The position numbers and the translations under genes are program-made. Under the pieces are notes generated by a model that was given only the letters and a program-made list of their open reading frames with translations, did no database searches and was not told where the DNA came from. From NCBI GenBank assembly GCA_001657385.1, contig LYSZ01000003.1:581234-645233 (forward strand): a DNA stretch of 64,000 bases, given 5' to 3'. This DNA comes from Parvularcula sp. BBD 1991-13 (GTDB lineage: Bacteria > Pseudomonadota > Alphaproteobacteria > Caulobacterales > Parvularculaceae). Positions 14,530 through 23,185 of the stretch are shown one piece after another; position 1 is the first letter of the stretch; the number at the start of each line of letters is the position of its first letter.

Positions 14530-17319
14530 ATGAAAGCAATCGTCGCCGCCTCGATGCGCCGCCCCTGCCTGGTTCTGTGGGCGGGCGGACTGTTCAGCGC
14601 GGTTCTCATCGCCCTTGTCGCCGCGCCGACGCTGGCGCCCGGTGCCTTCGCCTTTCTTCAGCCGCTGAAAATCGATACGGACCCGGAGAACATGCTGGCG
14701 GAAAGCGAGCCGGTCCGCGTCTATCACAACGCCATGAAGGCGGAATTCGGCCTCCACGATCTCATCGTCGTCGGCGTCGTCGCCCCGGACAACGCCCCAG
14801 AAGGCGCCCCAGAAGGCGCCCCGGAGGGCGTATTCACGCCGGAGATCCTCGGCGACGTCCACGCCCTCGCCGAGTTCGCCAAGACCCTGCGATGGCGCGA
14901 CGGGGAGGAGACGCGCGGCGTGATCGCGGTCGACATCATCGCCCCGTCCACGGTCGATTCCATCGACCAGGCGGGCCTCGGCGCCGTCAGCTTCTCCTGG
15001 CTCATGCCGGCGCCGCCGCAAACCGCCGAGGACGCGCGGGCCGTTCGCGCCAGGGCGCAGAAGATCCCGACGCTGAACGGAACCCTCGTTTCCGACGACG
15101 GCCGCGCCATCGCCCTTTATATTCCGATTACGTCCAAGGATGTGAGCTACCGCGTCGCCAGCGCGCTCCGGGCAAAGATCGCCGAGCTGGCCGCAGGCGC
15201 AGGCGCCGAAAGGGCGACGTACCACATCACCGGGCTGCCCGTCGCCCAGGACCAGTTCGGCGTTGAAATGTTCCGGCAGATGGCGATTTCCGCGCCGGCG
15301 GCGATGGCGCTGATCTTTTTTCTCATGTGGGCGTTCTTCCGCAATCTGAACCTCATTGTCTCGCCCATGATCGTCGCCATGGTTTCGGTCGTCGGCGCCA
15401 TGGGCGCGCTCATCGTCACGGGTCAGACGGTTCACATCATGAGTTCCATGATCCCGATTTTCGTCATGCCCATCGCCGTCCTCGACGGCGTGCATATCCT
15501 GTCGGACTTTTATGATCGGTACCCGCAGTTTCGCGACCGTCGGGAAACCCTGCGCTGCGTCATGGACGAGTTGTGGCGCCCGATGCTGTTCACCACGGTA
15601 ACGACCTGCGCCGGTTTCGGCTCGCTCGCGCTGACGCCGATCCCGCCGGTCCAGGTGTTCGGCGTTTTCGTCGCCCTTGGCGTTTTTCTCGCCTGGCTGT
15701 TCACCGTCACGCTGATCCCCGCTTACGTGATGCTGATGCCCGAGCGCGCGTTCGCCGGCTTCGGCCTCGCCGCCGCGGGCGACAGGGAGCCGCATGAAAC
15801 CGCATTTTCGACCCTGCTGCGCGGCGTCGGCGCAATGGCGACGTCGGCCGCGAAGCCCGCGCTAGGGGTTTTCCTGATCGCCGCGGCCGTCGCCGTCTAC
15901 GGCGTCAGCCGGATCGAGATCAATGACAATCCGGTGAAATGGTTCTCCCCTGAACACGATATTCGCGTCGCCGACCGCGCGCTGAACGAACGTTTCGCCG
16001 GAACCTACATGGCCTATCTGACGCTGACCCCGCCGCAGGGGGCCCTTGAAACAACGCCGGAGGAAGCCGCGCAGCGGCTCGTCGAGCGGCTTTGCGGCGA
16101 CGCGCCCTGCGCGCGGACCCTCGGCAGGCGGGTCGCGGACGCCTTCGACGCCATGCGCGCCGACACGGTGCGCGCGGCGCAAACCGGCGACGCCTTCATC
16201 GCCGCCCTGGCGGAGAAAATCGCCGCCGCCCAGGCCGCAGCGGTCGACGACGACGCATGGGCGGCGTGGGACGCGGCGGCGGCGGCGCTCGGCGCCCTCG
16301 CCCAGGAGCGCGAAATCTTCAAGCGGCCGGACGTCCTTCGATATGTCGCGGACCTTCAGGAACACCTCCGGGCAAGCGGGCTGGTCGGCAAGTCCAACGC
16401 CCTGCCCGATATCGTCAAGACCGTTCACCGCGAACTTCTTCTGGGGGCGGAGGAAGAATTCCGCATCCCCGATACGTCCGCGGCAGTGGCGCAAACCCTG
16501 CTTTCCTTCGAGAACAGCCACCGGCCGCAGGATCTTTACAAGCTCGTCACGCCCGACTTCACGAAAGCCAATCTCTGGCTGCAGTTGAAGAGCGGCGACA
16601 ACAAGGACATGAACGCGCTCGCCGAGGCCGTCGCCGCATATATGGCCGACAACCCGGCGCCGACGGCGCTGGAACATGACTGGTTCGGCCTTACCTACAT
16701 CAACACCGTGTGGCAGGACCGGATGGTCTGGGGCATGGCGCGCTCGTTCGCCGGGTCGTTCCTGGCGGTCCTGGTGCTGATGACCCTTCTCTTCCGCTCT
16801 TTCGCCTGGGGGCTTCTGTCCATGGCGCCGCTGACCGTCACGATCCTGATGATCTACGGCCTGATCGGCCTGATCGGCAAGGACTACGACATGCCGATCG
16901 CGGTACTCTCATCGCTCAGCCTCGGCCTGGCGGTCGATTACGCCATCCACTTCAACGCCCGCGCCCGCGAAGCGTTCGCGCGGCTCGGCGACTGGAAGCA
17001 GACCGCGCGCGCGGTTTTCGGCGAGCCGGCGCGCGCCATCGCGCGCAACGTCATCGTCATCGGCGCGGGCTTCATGCCGCTACTGCTGGCGCCGCTGGTC
17101 CCGTACCAGACGGTCGGCGCATTCATCTCCGCCATCCTCGTGCTGGCCGGACTGTCGACGCTGATCGCGCTGCCGGCCGTCATCACGCTTTTCGAGGGGG
17201 CGTTTTTCCGCCCCGCAAATTCTTCGAACGCAAATTCTTCGGCCGTCAATTCTGCGACCGCCGCCGCTTCGCCTGGCGCGCGCGGCGAGGCCGATCCGTC
17301 AGAAAGGAGCGCATCATGA
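14530..17319 (+). CDS. MMPL/RND superfamily exporter
   Basis: A 929-residue transporter of the RND superfamily (COG1033/MMPL group, relatives of HpnN). It has the two-fold layout: a first helix, a large periplasmic loop (about 40-235), five helices (about 250-420), a second helix (about 440-460), a second large loop (about 465-735) and five more helices (740-900). The proton-relay motif GxxxDY is present in the second half (SLGLAVDYAIHF); the first half has PIAVLDGVHIL at the matching place. Loop one contains APEG three times, from a 12-bp DNA triplication. Substrates in this group are lipids, hopanoids or other hydrophobic molecules. Its stop overlaps the next start (ATGA). Confidence 0.87.
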   Translation: MKAIVAASMRRPCLVLWAGGLFSAVLIALVAAPTLAPGAFAFLQPLKIDTDPENMLAESEPVRVYHNAMKAEFGLHDLIVVGVVAPDNAPEGAPEGAPEGVFTPEILGDVHALAEFAKTLRWRDGEETRGVIAVDIIAPSTVDSIDQAGLGAVSFSWLMPAPPQTAEDARAVRARAQKIPTLNGTLVSDDGRAIALYIPITSKDVSYRVASALRAKIAELAAGAGAERATYHITGLPVAQDQFGVEMFRQMAISAPAAMALIFFLMWAFFRNLNLIVSPMIVAMVSVVGAMGALIVTGQTVHIMSSMIPIFVMPIAVLDGVHILSDFYDRYPQFRDRRETLRCVMDELWRPMLFTTVTTCAGFGSLALTPIPPVQVFGVFVALGVFLAWLFTVTLIPAYVMLMPERAFAGFGLAAAGDREPHETAFSTLLRGVGAMATSAAKPALGVFLIAAAVAVYGVSRIEINDNPVKWFSPEHDIRVADRALNERFAGTYMAYLTLTPPQGALETTPEEAAQRLVERLCGDAPCARTLGRRVADAFDAMRADTVRAAQTGDAFIAALAEKIAAAQAAAVDDDAWAAWDAAAAALGALAQEREIFKRPDVLRYVADLQEHLRASGLVGKSNALPDIVKTVHRELLLGAEEEFRIPDTSAAVAQTLLSFENSHRPQDLYKLVTPDFTKANLWLQLKSGDNKDMNALAEAVAAYMADNPAPTALEHDWFGLTYINTVWQDRMVWGMARSFAGSFLAVLVLMTLLFRSFAWGLLSMAPLTVTILMIYGLIGLIGKDYDMPIAVLSSLSLGLAVDYAIHFNARAREAFARLGDWKQTARAVFGEPARAIARNVIVIGAGFMPLLLAPLVPYQTVGAFISAILVLAGLSTLIALPAVITLFEGAFFRPANSSNANSSAVNSATAAASPGARGEADPSERSAS
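14794..14829. repeat. 12-bp in-frame triplication in the RND gene
   Basis: gccccagaaggc occurs at 14794-14805 and 14806-14817, with a third diverged copy gccccggagggc at 14818-14829. It encodes APEG-APEG-APEG in the first periplasmic loop. Confidence 0.85.
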
Positions 17320-18131
17320 TCGCCATACTGAAATCCGCCGCCGCAGCGGGCCTCGCCCTGGCGGCCGTCGCGTCGGCCCACGCGGCGCCGGTCGCCGAAG
17401 AACCGCCGACCGCCCAGGAGATCGCCGAGCGCGCCTCCGCCGCAGCCTATTATCAAGGCGCCGACGGAAAAGCGGCGGTTTCCATGGAAATCGAGGACAG
17501 CCAGGGCCGCACCCGCAGACGCGCCTTCACCATTCTGCGTACGGACATCGGCGACGAAGACAACGGCGAGCAGCGTTTCTACGTCCTGTTCTCGCGCCCG
17601 GCCGACGTCAGGGACACCGCCTTCATGGTCTGGAAGCACAACGACCGCGACGACGACCGCTGGCTCTACCTTCCAGCGCTTGACCTTGTCAAACGGATCG
17701 CCGCCAGCGACGAACGCACCAGCTTTGTCGGATCGCATTTCTTCTACGAAGACGTGTCAGGCCGCGGACCGTCGGAGGACGAGCACGCGCTTGCCGAGAC
17801 CACGGAGCTTTATTACGTCCTCGACTCAACGCCGAAAGATCCCGGTGCGGTCGAGTTCGCGCGCTACCGCAATTATATCCACAAGGAAACGTTCATTCCT
17901 GTCCAAACGGAATATTTCGACGCCGCCGGGGAAGTTTACCGCACCTATCGCGCGACCCGCGTCGAGACGATCGAGGGCAAGCCGACGGTTGTGGCGTCCG
18001 AAATCGCCGATGCGCGGATCGGCGGCAAGACGACGCTGTCCTACACTTCGGTGGATTACGACATCGGCCTGCCGGAAGATATTTATACGGAGCGCTATCT
18101 GCGCACGCCGCCGCGCCGCCATCTGCGCTGA
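17316..18131 (+). CDS. Outer-membrane lipoprotein-sorting (LolA-like) periplasmic protein
   Basis: A 271-residue exported protein. Residues 1-23 form a signal peptide ending AHAAP. The mature part matches the outer membrane lipoprotein-sorting / LolA-LppX fold found beside MMPL exporters: FTILRTD, then a strand-rich core with FYVLFSRPADVRDTAFMVWK, DRWLYLPALDLVKRIAASDE and FVGSHFFYEDVSGRGPSED. This half-barrel fold holds hydrophobic molecules. The ATG has AGAAAGGAGC upstream and overlaps the stop of the RND gene, so the two are translationally coupled. It likely shuttles a lipid between the RND pump and the outer-membrane barrel encoded next. It is not the canonical LolA. Confidence 0.82.
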   Translation: MIAILKSAAAAGLALAAVASAHAAPVAEEPPTAQEIAERASAAAYYQGADGKAAVSMEIEDSQGRTRRRAFTILRTDIGDEDNGEQRFYVLFSRPADVRDTAFMVWKHNDRDDDRWLYLPALDLVKRIAASDERTSFVGSHFFYEDVSGRGPSEDEHALAETTELYYVLDSTPKDPGAVEFARYRNYIHKETFIPVQTEYFDAAGEVYRTYRATRVETIEGKPTVVASEIADARIGGKTTLSYTSVDYDIGLPEDIYTERYLRTPPRRHLR

Positions 18132-18161
18132 CGCCCCGGCCGGCCGAAGGAAGCGCCAGCA

Positions 18162-19553
18162 ATGCGATCCCGGATCATCGCCGCCGTCATCCTCGCCCTC
18201 ACCCTCGCGCTTGCGGCACAGGCCCGCGCCCAGGCGCCGGCCCTGCCCGAGGGGCTGGGCGCGGAAAAACAGGAGCCGCCCGCCCTTCCCGCCGGGCTCG
18301 GCGTCGAAGCGCGGCCGAAGGATGCGCCGCCCCCGGACGACCCCCGACGGCGCTCGCCGGCGTTGCTCAGCGGCTTTGTCGAGGCGCGCGCCGGCCTGCG
18401 GGTGCGGGACGACCCCGCGCAGAAACAGGCCTCCATCGGCGAGATCCGCGCCCAGGCGCAAGGGACATGGGAGGCCGGTCCGGCCGTCGTCAACCTGACC
18501 GCCGACTTCATTTTCGATCCCGTGGAGGAGGCGTATGCGGTCGACCTGGAGAGCGGACGCGGGGCGGTCGATCTTCGCGAGGCGAATGTGGTGCTGCGCC
18601 CCCTCGACTTTCTCGACCTCAAGGCCGGGCGGCAGATCCTGACCTGGGGCGCGGGAGACCTGGTGTTCATCAACGATCTGTTCCCCAAGGATTTCCGGTC
18701 CTTTTTCATCGGCCGGGACGACGAGTATCTCAAGGCGCCGTCGGATGCGCTGCGCGCGTCGGTCTTCACCGACCTTGTCAATATCGACCTTGTCTACACG
18801 CCGCGGTTCGACGCGGACCGGTTCGTCAGCGGCGAGCGCCTGTCTTACTTCAATCCCCTCCTGGGACGGACGGCGGGGCGCGACGCGGTCATCGTCCCCC
18901 TCGCGCCCGACGACTGGTTCGCGGACGACGAAATCGCCCTGCGCGCCTCGCGTAATGTCGGCGCTTATGAACTCGCGGCCTACGCCTATTCCGGATACTG
19001 GAAAGGCCCGCTCGGCCTCTCGCCCGAGGGGCGCTTTGTCTTCCCCGATCTCTCCGTATACGGCGCCAGTCTTCGCGGGCCGGCGGCGGGCGGCGTCGCG
19101 TCGCTGGAGGTCGGCTATTACGACAGCCGGGAGGACCGCGCCGGGTCGAATCCGCTCCTGCCGAACAGCGAATTTCGCTACCTTCTTGGATATGAGCGCG
19201 AGGCGGCGGCGAACCTGACCGTCGGCGTTCAGTATTACGCGGAACGGCGCGAGGATATCGACGCGGCGCGCGCCGCCCTGCCCGACGGGGGGCGCCGCCC
19301 CGACCAGACACGGCATGTCCTGACGCTGCGCCTGACAAGGCTGGCGGTGAACCAGACCCTGACGCTGAACCTGTTCAACTTCTGGTCCCCGAACGAAGGG
19401 GACGGCTACGCCCGCGGGCGCGCCGGCTACAAGCTCAATGATGACTGGCTCGTCGAGGGGGGCTTCAACGTGTTTTACGGCGAGCGGTCGGATTTCTTCG
19501 GCCAGTTCCAGGACAACTCGAACGTCTTCCTCGGCCTGCGCCGCTCGTTCTGA
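18162..19553 (+). CDS. Outer membrane beta-barrel protein (DUF1302-like)
   Basis: A 463-residue exported protein with a signal peptide (residues 1-23, ending ARAQ), a Pro/Ala-rich linker to about residue 60, then alternating amphipathic strands to the end. It ends VFLGLRRSF, a terminal aromatic beta-signal for BamA-mediated assembly. FLDLKAGRQILTWGAGDLVF and DRFVSGERLSYFNPLL recall DUF1302-type porin-like proteins, which in other proteobacteria cluster with LolA-like proteins and MMPL exporters. It is 30 bases after the LolA-like gene on the same strand and would provide the outer-membrane end of the system. No substrate can be inferred. A tRNA-Trp gene lies convergently downstream. Confidence 0.8.
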   Translation: MRSRIIAAVILALTLALAAQARAQAPALPEGLGAEKQEPPALPAGLGVEARPKDAPPPDDPRRRSPALLSGFVEARAGLRVRDDPAQKQASIGEIRAQAQGTWEAGPAVVNLTADFIFDPVEEAYAVDLESGRGAVDLREANVVLRPLDFLDLKAGRQILTWGAGDLVFINDLFPKDFRSFFIGRDDEYLKAPSDALRASVFTDLVNIDLVYTPRFDADRFVSGERLSYFNPLLGRTAGRDAVIVPLAPDDWFADDEIALRASRNVGAYELAAYAYSGYWKGPLGLSPEGRFVFPDLSVYGASLRGPAAGGVASLEVGYYDSREDRAGSNPLLPNSEFRYLLGYEREAAANLTVGVQYYAERREDIDAARAALPDGGRRPDQTRHVLTLRLTRLAVNQTLTLNLFNFWSPNEGDGYARGRAGYKLNDDWLVEGGFNVFYGERSDFFGQFQDNSNVFLGLRRSF

Positions 19554-19611
19554 AGGCGGCGCGAGACGAGGAGGGTTCGAAGCCTCGGGATGTCAGGCAA
19601 GGATAGGAAAA

Positions 19612-19623
19612 GGCGTAAACGCC
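19612..19623 (-). terminator. Weak terminator candidate after tRNA-Trp
   Basis: On the minus strand GGCGTTTACGCC is followed by TTTTCC, 36 bases downstream of the tRNA 3' end. The stem is only four to five base pairs, so this is tentative. Confidence 0.3.
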
Positions 19624-19658
19624 ATTAACAAAAACAAAGCCTTAGCAGCGCCTTTGGC

Positions 19659-19734
19659 TGGCAGGGGCGGAGGGACTCGAACCCCCGGCCCTCGGTTTTG
19701 GAGACCGATGCTCTACCAACTGAGCTACACCCCT
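19659..19734 (-). tRNA. tRNA-Trp (CCA anticodon)
   Basis: The minus strand reads AGGGGTGTAGCTC at the 5' end, a D-loop GTTGGTAGAGC, an anticodon arm with loop TCTCCAAAA (anticodon CCA), the T-arm GGGGGTTCGAGTCCC and the acceptor CGCCCCT-G-CCA. The 7-bp acceptor stem pairs with one G-U and CCA is encoded. The gene is 76 bases long and lies just downstream of lpxB on the same strand. Confidence 0.97.
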
Positions 19735-19772
19735 AGGCCAGAGCACAGGAATAAGGCCGCCAGCCGCCGCTT

Positions 19773-20957
19773 TCAAGCGGAAACCGGCCGTTTCTCGGCG
19801 ATCCAGTCCAAAATCGCCTCGGCGGCGACGTCTTCGGCCGGCGGGCCGCCGACGCCCAGCCGCTCCAGCGCCGGCGCGAACGCCGCCAGTTGCGCCTCGC
19901 GGGCCGGCCCGCCGTCCAGCAGGGGGCCGAGGGCGGCCGCCAGCGCCCCGGGCGTGCAGTCTTTCTGGAGGAATTCCGGAATCACCTCGCGCTCCGCCGC
20001 GATATTCACCATGCACACGTAAGGCGTGGTGATGACGCTGCGAATCCACATCTCGGTCAGCGGCCCGACCCGGTAGCCGACGACCATCGGCGCGCCGCAG
20101 ATCGCCAGTTCCGTCGTCACGGTCCCCGAGGCGGCAAGCGCCGCGTCCGCCGCCGAAAACGCCTCGAACCGGTCCTCCGCCCGCGTCAGGACCGGCGCGC
20201 CGGGCCAGCCCTCGACCGCCGGACGGACAATCGCCTCCACCCCCGGCGCGACGCCGACGCAAACGCGCAAGGAAGGCCGGTCCCTGATCAGACGCCGGAT
20301 CGTCTCGCCGAAAACGGCCGTGAGCCGGCGCGCCTCGTCGCGGCGACTTCCCGGCAACACCGCAAGCAAGGGCGCATCGCCGACGCCGTGGCGCATGCGG
20401 AAGGCGGCGCCGTCGCCGGCGCGGTCCCGGGCGGCCTGAAAGGCGGAATTGCCGACGAACCGGGTTTCGACGCCGACCCGTTCGAACCACGGCGTTTCGA
20501 AATCGAACAGGGTCAGCACGCCGTCGAACAGCGCGGCGAGGGTTTCGGCCCGCTCCGGCCGAGAGCCCCAGACCTGGGGCGCCACATATTTGATCAGCGC
20601 CGTCGCGGGCGCCGCCGCCCTGATGCGTCTGGCGGCGAGGCGTGAAAAGGTCCAACTGTCGATCAGCACGGCGCCGGCCGCATGATGATCGCGCGCCGCG
20701 CGGGCAAGGGCGTCAGCGCCCCCAAGCGCCGCCGGAAGCGCTTTCAGCGCGCCGGCGGGGCCGATGACGGCGAACGGATCGGTGGGAAAAAGGCTATCCA
20801 GTCCTTCGCGCGCCATCATGGGACCGCCGCAGCCGACAAAGGAAATGTCCGGCGCGCGGGCTTTCAGCGCGCGCATGAGCGCCGCGCCGAGAACGTCGCC
20901 GGACGCTTCCACGGCGCTGACGACGAGGACCGTGGAGCGGGGGACGCCCGCACTCAC
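19773..20957 (-). CDS. lpxB: Lipid-A-disaccharide synthase
   Basis: LpxB joins UDP-2,3-diacylglucosamine and lipid X to make lipid A disaccharide at the inner face of the inner membrane. The 394-residue protein begins VSAGVPRSTVLVVSAVEASGDVLG; the family opening is GExSGD, here EASGDVLG. Other family blocks are KYVAPQVWGSRPERAE, LLAVLPGSRRDEARRL, SGTVTTELAICGAPMVVGYR and EFLQKDCTPGALA. I start at the GTG at 20957, which overlaps the lpxI stop (GTGA); the open frame upstream is a shadow of lpxI. It is the last gene of the envelope block, 39 bases before tRNA-Trp. Confidence 0.95.
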   Translation of the reverse strand: MSAGVPRSTVLVVSAVEASGDVLGAALMRALKARAPDISFVGCGGPMMAREGLDSLFPTDPFAVIGPAGALKALPAALGGADALARAARDHHAAGAVLIDSWTFSRLAARRIRAAAPATALIKYVAPQVWGSRPERAETLAALFDGVLTLFDFETPWFERVGVETRFVGNSAFQAARDRAGDGAAFRMRHGVGDAPLLAVLPGSRRDEARRLTAVFGETIRRLIRDRPSLRVCVGVAPGVEAIVRPAVEGWPGAPVLTRAEDRFEAFSAADAALAASGTVTTELAICGAPMVVGYRVGPLTEMWIRSVITTPYVCMVNIAAEREVIPEFLQKDCTPGALAAALGPLLDGGPAREAQLAAFAPALERLGVGGPPAEDVAAEAILDWIAEKRPVSA

Positions 20958-21901
20958 GGGGCGCGACGTTCCTTTGACGGAGGATTGCCGGCGCGCGCTT
21001 CGGCGGCGGTAAATCCGTAGACGAACAGCCCCGCGCCGTCGGCGAGTCTGACCACTTCGTCGCGGTCGATGACAATGGCGACGCCGGCCTCCACGGCCAC
21101 GCCGCGCAGGCCCGCCGCCAGCGCGCGGCGAATGGTTTCCGGACCGATCACCGGCAGGTCGATGCGCAGTTCCTGGCCGGGCTTGGGACGTTTCATCAGC
21201 ACGCCGCACGGCGTCGCATCGGCCTGCGCTGCGTCGGTTTGCGCTACATCGGCGGGCGCCGCATCGGCCGGCGCCGTCTTGTCCGGCAAGGTCCCCGCCC
21301 GCACCGCCGCGCAGCGGTCCAGCATGGCGTCCGTGCCTTCCGCCGCCTCGATCGCGAGCGCATGGCCGGCCGCGACGACAGCGGCCTGACCGACATCGAA
21401 GGGGCCGAGCGCCTCGATAATCTGCGCCGCCTTGCGCATGTCGCGCAAATCGTCCTCACCCGGAGCGTGCGCGCCCATCGCGCCTTGCGCGGCGACCACG
21501 TCCCCGGCGACCTCTTCCGCGCCGATCACGAACATGCCTTCCGCCTCGACGGTTTCAACCAGCGCGCTCAACAAGGCGCCGTCCCCGCGCGCCGCGGCGG
21601 CGATCACTTTCGGCAACAGGGCCGCGCCGCGCCAGTCGACCTTGAGCGACTTGAAGTCCGGCCGCCGCACGACGCCGGCGAAGACGACCGCATCGCATTC
21701 CTGTTCCTTGAGGAGGCGCAGGATGCGGCCCGCCTCGCCCATGGCGCATTCCTCGCCGGGCCACGCCGCAAGCGCCGGGTCCGCCGCGCCCGCAAGGCGG
21801 ATGACGTAGATCCCCTCGCCCCGCGCGCGCGCCGCCGCCGCCGCGCGAAGCGGCAGGGCCCCGCCCCCGGCGATCATCCCGAGCCTGTTCCAGCGCGCCA
21901 C
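20954..21901 (-). CDS. lpxI: UDP-2,3-diacylglucosamine pyrophosphatase LpxI
   Basis: LpxI hydrolyses UDP-2,3-diacylglucosamine to lipid X, replacing LpxH in alphaproteobacteria. The 315-residue protein shows the DUF1009 pattern: LGMIAGGGALPLRAAAAARA, VVFAGVVRRPDFKSLKVDW, SALVETVEAEGMFVIGAEEV, AVVVAAGHALAIEAAEGTD, then in the C-terminal domain MKRPKPGQELRIDLPVIGPE and GVAVEAGVAIVIDRDEVV. It carries an extra Ala/Asp/Thr-rich segment around residues 209-230 (ADAAPADVAQTDAAQADATP), encoded by four 15-bp repeats, making it longer than the usual roughly 280 residues. The insertion falls between the two domains and should be tolerated. It overlaps lpxB. Confidence 0.93.
   Translation of the reverse strand: MARWNRLGMIAGGGALPLRAAAAARARGEGIYVIRLAGAADPALAAWPGEECAMGEAGRILRLLKEQECDAVVFAGVVRRPDFKSLKVDWRGAALLPKVIAAAARGDGALLSALVETVEAEGMFVIGAEEVAGDVVAAQGAMGAHAPGEDDLRDMRKAAQIIEALGPFDVGQAAVVAAGHALAIEAAEGTDAMLDRCAAVRAGTLPDKTAPADAAPADVAQTDAAQADATPCGVLMKRPKPGQELRIDLPVIGPETIRRALAAGLRGVAVEAGVAIVIDRDEVVRLADGAGLFVYGFTAAEARAGNPPSKERRAP
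21216..21275. repeat. Four 15-bp tandem repeats in lpxI
   Basis: Period-15 units gcatcggcctgcgct, gcgtcggtttgcgct, acatcggcgggcgcc and gcatcggccggcgcc lie end to end. They keep the frame and encode the Ala/Asp-rich linker of LpxI. Confidence 0.8.
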
Positions 21902-21902
21902 C

Positions 21903-22700
21903 CTATTTCGTCCGCGCGGGCATCATCAGAGACCGCGCCGCGGTCTCGTCGATAAAGGCGATGATGCGCATGGCTTCCTCGCTGTGGGCGAACGCTTCGC
22001 GCACACGCTCGACCCGGTCCTTGAAGGCGCCGTCGCCGTGGAACAGCCCCCTGTAGGCGCTGCGCAACAGGTGAATGCTGTCCCGCGACATGCCCCGCCG
22101 CTTCATGCCGATCAGGTTGAGCCCGGTCAGCCGCGCATGATTGCCCATGACTGATGCATACGGAATAATATCGCTGGTGACGGCGGCGCAGCCGCCGACA
22201 AAGGCAAAAGAACCGATGCGCGTGCGCTGGTGGACGGCGCTCAGCCCGCCCATGAAGACATGGTCGCCGAGAACGACATGCCCGCCGATGCATGCGCCGT
22301 TGGCGAAGATGGCGTGATCGCCCACCTGGCAGTCATGGGCGACGTGGGAGCCGGTCATGAACAGGCCGTTCCGCCCGACGCGGGTTACGCCGCCGCCCTC
22401 AAGCGTGCCGCAGTTCATCGTGACGTGCTCGCGGATGACATTGCCCGCGCCGATGATCAGCTTAGTTTCTTCGCCGCGATAGGCGACATGCTGCGGCGGA
22501 CCGCCAAGCGCCGCGAAGGGATAGACGACGACGCCGTCTCCGATCTCGGTGTCGCCGGATGCGACCACGTGGGAATGCAGGATGCAGCGGTCGCCGACGC
22601 GCACATTGGCGCCGATATGGCAATAGGGACCGACAGAAACGTCACGGCCGATCCGCGCGCCCTCCTCGATAATGGCTGTGTGATGTATCTCCATGTTCAA
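21903..22700 (-). CDS. lpxA: UDP-N-acetylglucosamine acyltransferase
   Basis: LpxA adds a 3-hydroxyacyl chain from acyl-ACP to the 3-position of UDP-GlcNAc, the first step of lipid A synthesis. It is 265 residues with the left-handed beta-helix from about residue 5 to 185: HHTAIIEEGARIGRDVSVGP, AALGGPPQHVAYRGEETKLI, REHVTMNCGTLEGGGVTRVG (family REx3TxxxGT-type block), LFMTGSHVAHDCQVGDHAIF with the catalytic His in the VAHDC block, then the helical tail IHLLRSAYRGLFHG. ATGs at 22700 and 22694 are both possible. It lies 20 bases after fabZ and 1 base before lpxI. Confidence 0.96.
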   Translation of the reverse strand: MNMEIHHTAIIEEGARIGRDVSVGPYCHIGANVRVGDRCILHSHVVASGDTEIGDGVVVYPFAALGGPPQHVAYRGEETKLIIGAGNVIREHVTMNCGTLEGGGVTRVGRNGLFMTGSHVAHDCQVGDHAIFANGACIGGHVVLGDHVFMGGLSAVHQRTRIGSFAFVGGCAAVTSDIIPYASVMGNHARLTGLNLIGMKRRGMSRDSIHLLRSAYRGLFHGDGAFKDRVERVREAFAHSEEAMRIIAFIDETAARSLMMPARTK

Positions 22701-22720
22701 GGCCCGGCTTCAGCTGTCGA

Positions 22721-23185
22721 CTAAACGCCGGCGGCGAGCATGGCGGAATAATGGGCTTCGGCGACCTTCTTGCCGTCGACCGTCGCCTCGCCGGAAAAGC
22801 GCCATACGGGCGGGCGGCGCTGGATGGTTTTCACGGCGATGCGAAGCTGGTCGCCGGGTACGACCGGGCGACGGAAACGCGCCCTGTCGACGCCCATGAA
22901 GAGAACGACCTTGCCTTCCACGTCCAGCTCTTCCGTATAGGACGTATAAGCGGCGGCGGACTGCGCCATCGCCTCGATGATGAGGACGCCCGGCATGACC
23001 GGCTTTTGCGGAAAGTGTCCCTGGAAAAACGGCTCGCCGTAGCTGACGTTCTTGATGCCCACGGCGCCTTCGCCCGGCGCGATGTCCACGAGGCGATCGA
23101 CAAGGAGCATCGGGAAGCGGTGCGGCAGGAGCTGCATCAACTCGTCGACTTCCAAAACGGTTTTGCCGGGTTCAAGTCTGTTCAT
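22721..23185 (-). CDS. fabZ: 3-hydroxyacyl-ACP dehydratase FabZ
   Basis: FabZ dehydrates 3-hydroxyacyl-ACP in fatty acid synthesis and competes with LpxA/LpxD for the same acyl-ACPs. The 154-residue hot-dog protein shows [19 protein letters not shown] with the catalytic His in [32 protein letters not shown] (FFQGHFP hallmark), [14 protein letters not shown] with the catalytic Glu, and [19 protein letters not shown]. Its ATG overlaps the lpxD stop by four bases, so translation is coupled. Confidence 0.97.
   Translation of the reverse strand: MNRLEPGKTVLEVDELMQLLPHRFPMLLVDRLVDIAPGEGAVGIKNVSYGEPFFQGHFPQKPVMPGVLIIEAMAQSAAAYTSYTEELDVEGKVVLFMGVDRARFRRPVVPGDQLRIAVKTIQRRPPVWRFSGEATVDGKKVAEAHYSAMLAAGV

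Noticed and set aside
19659..19734. tRNA-Trp as integration site of a mobile element
   Set aside because: No integrase, no duplicated tRNA 3' end and no shift in gene content beside it; the same holds for tRNA-Thr at 43113-43188.
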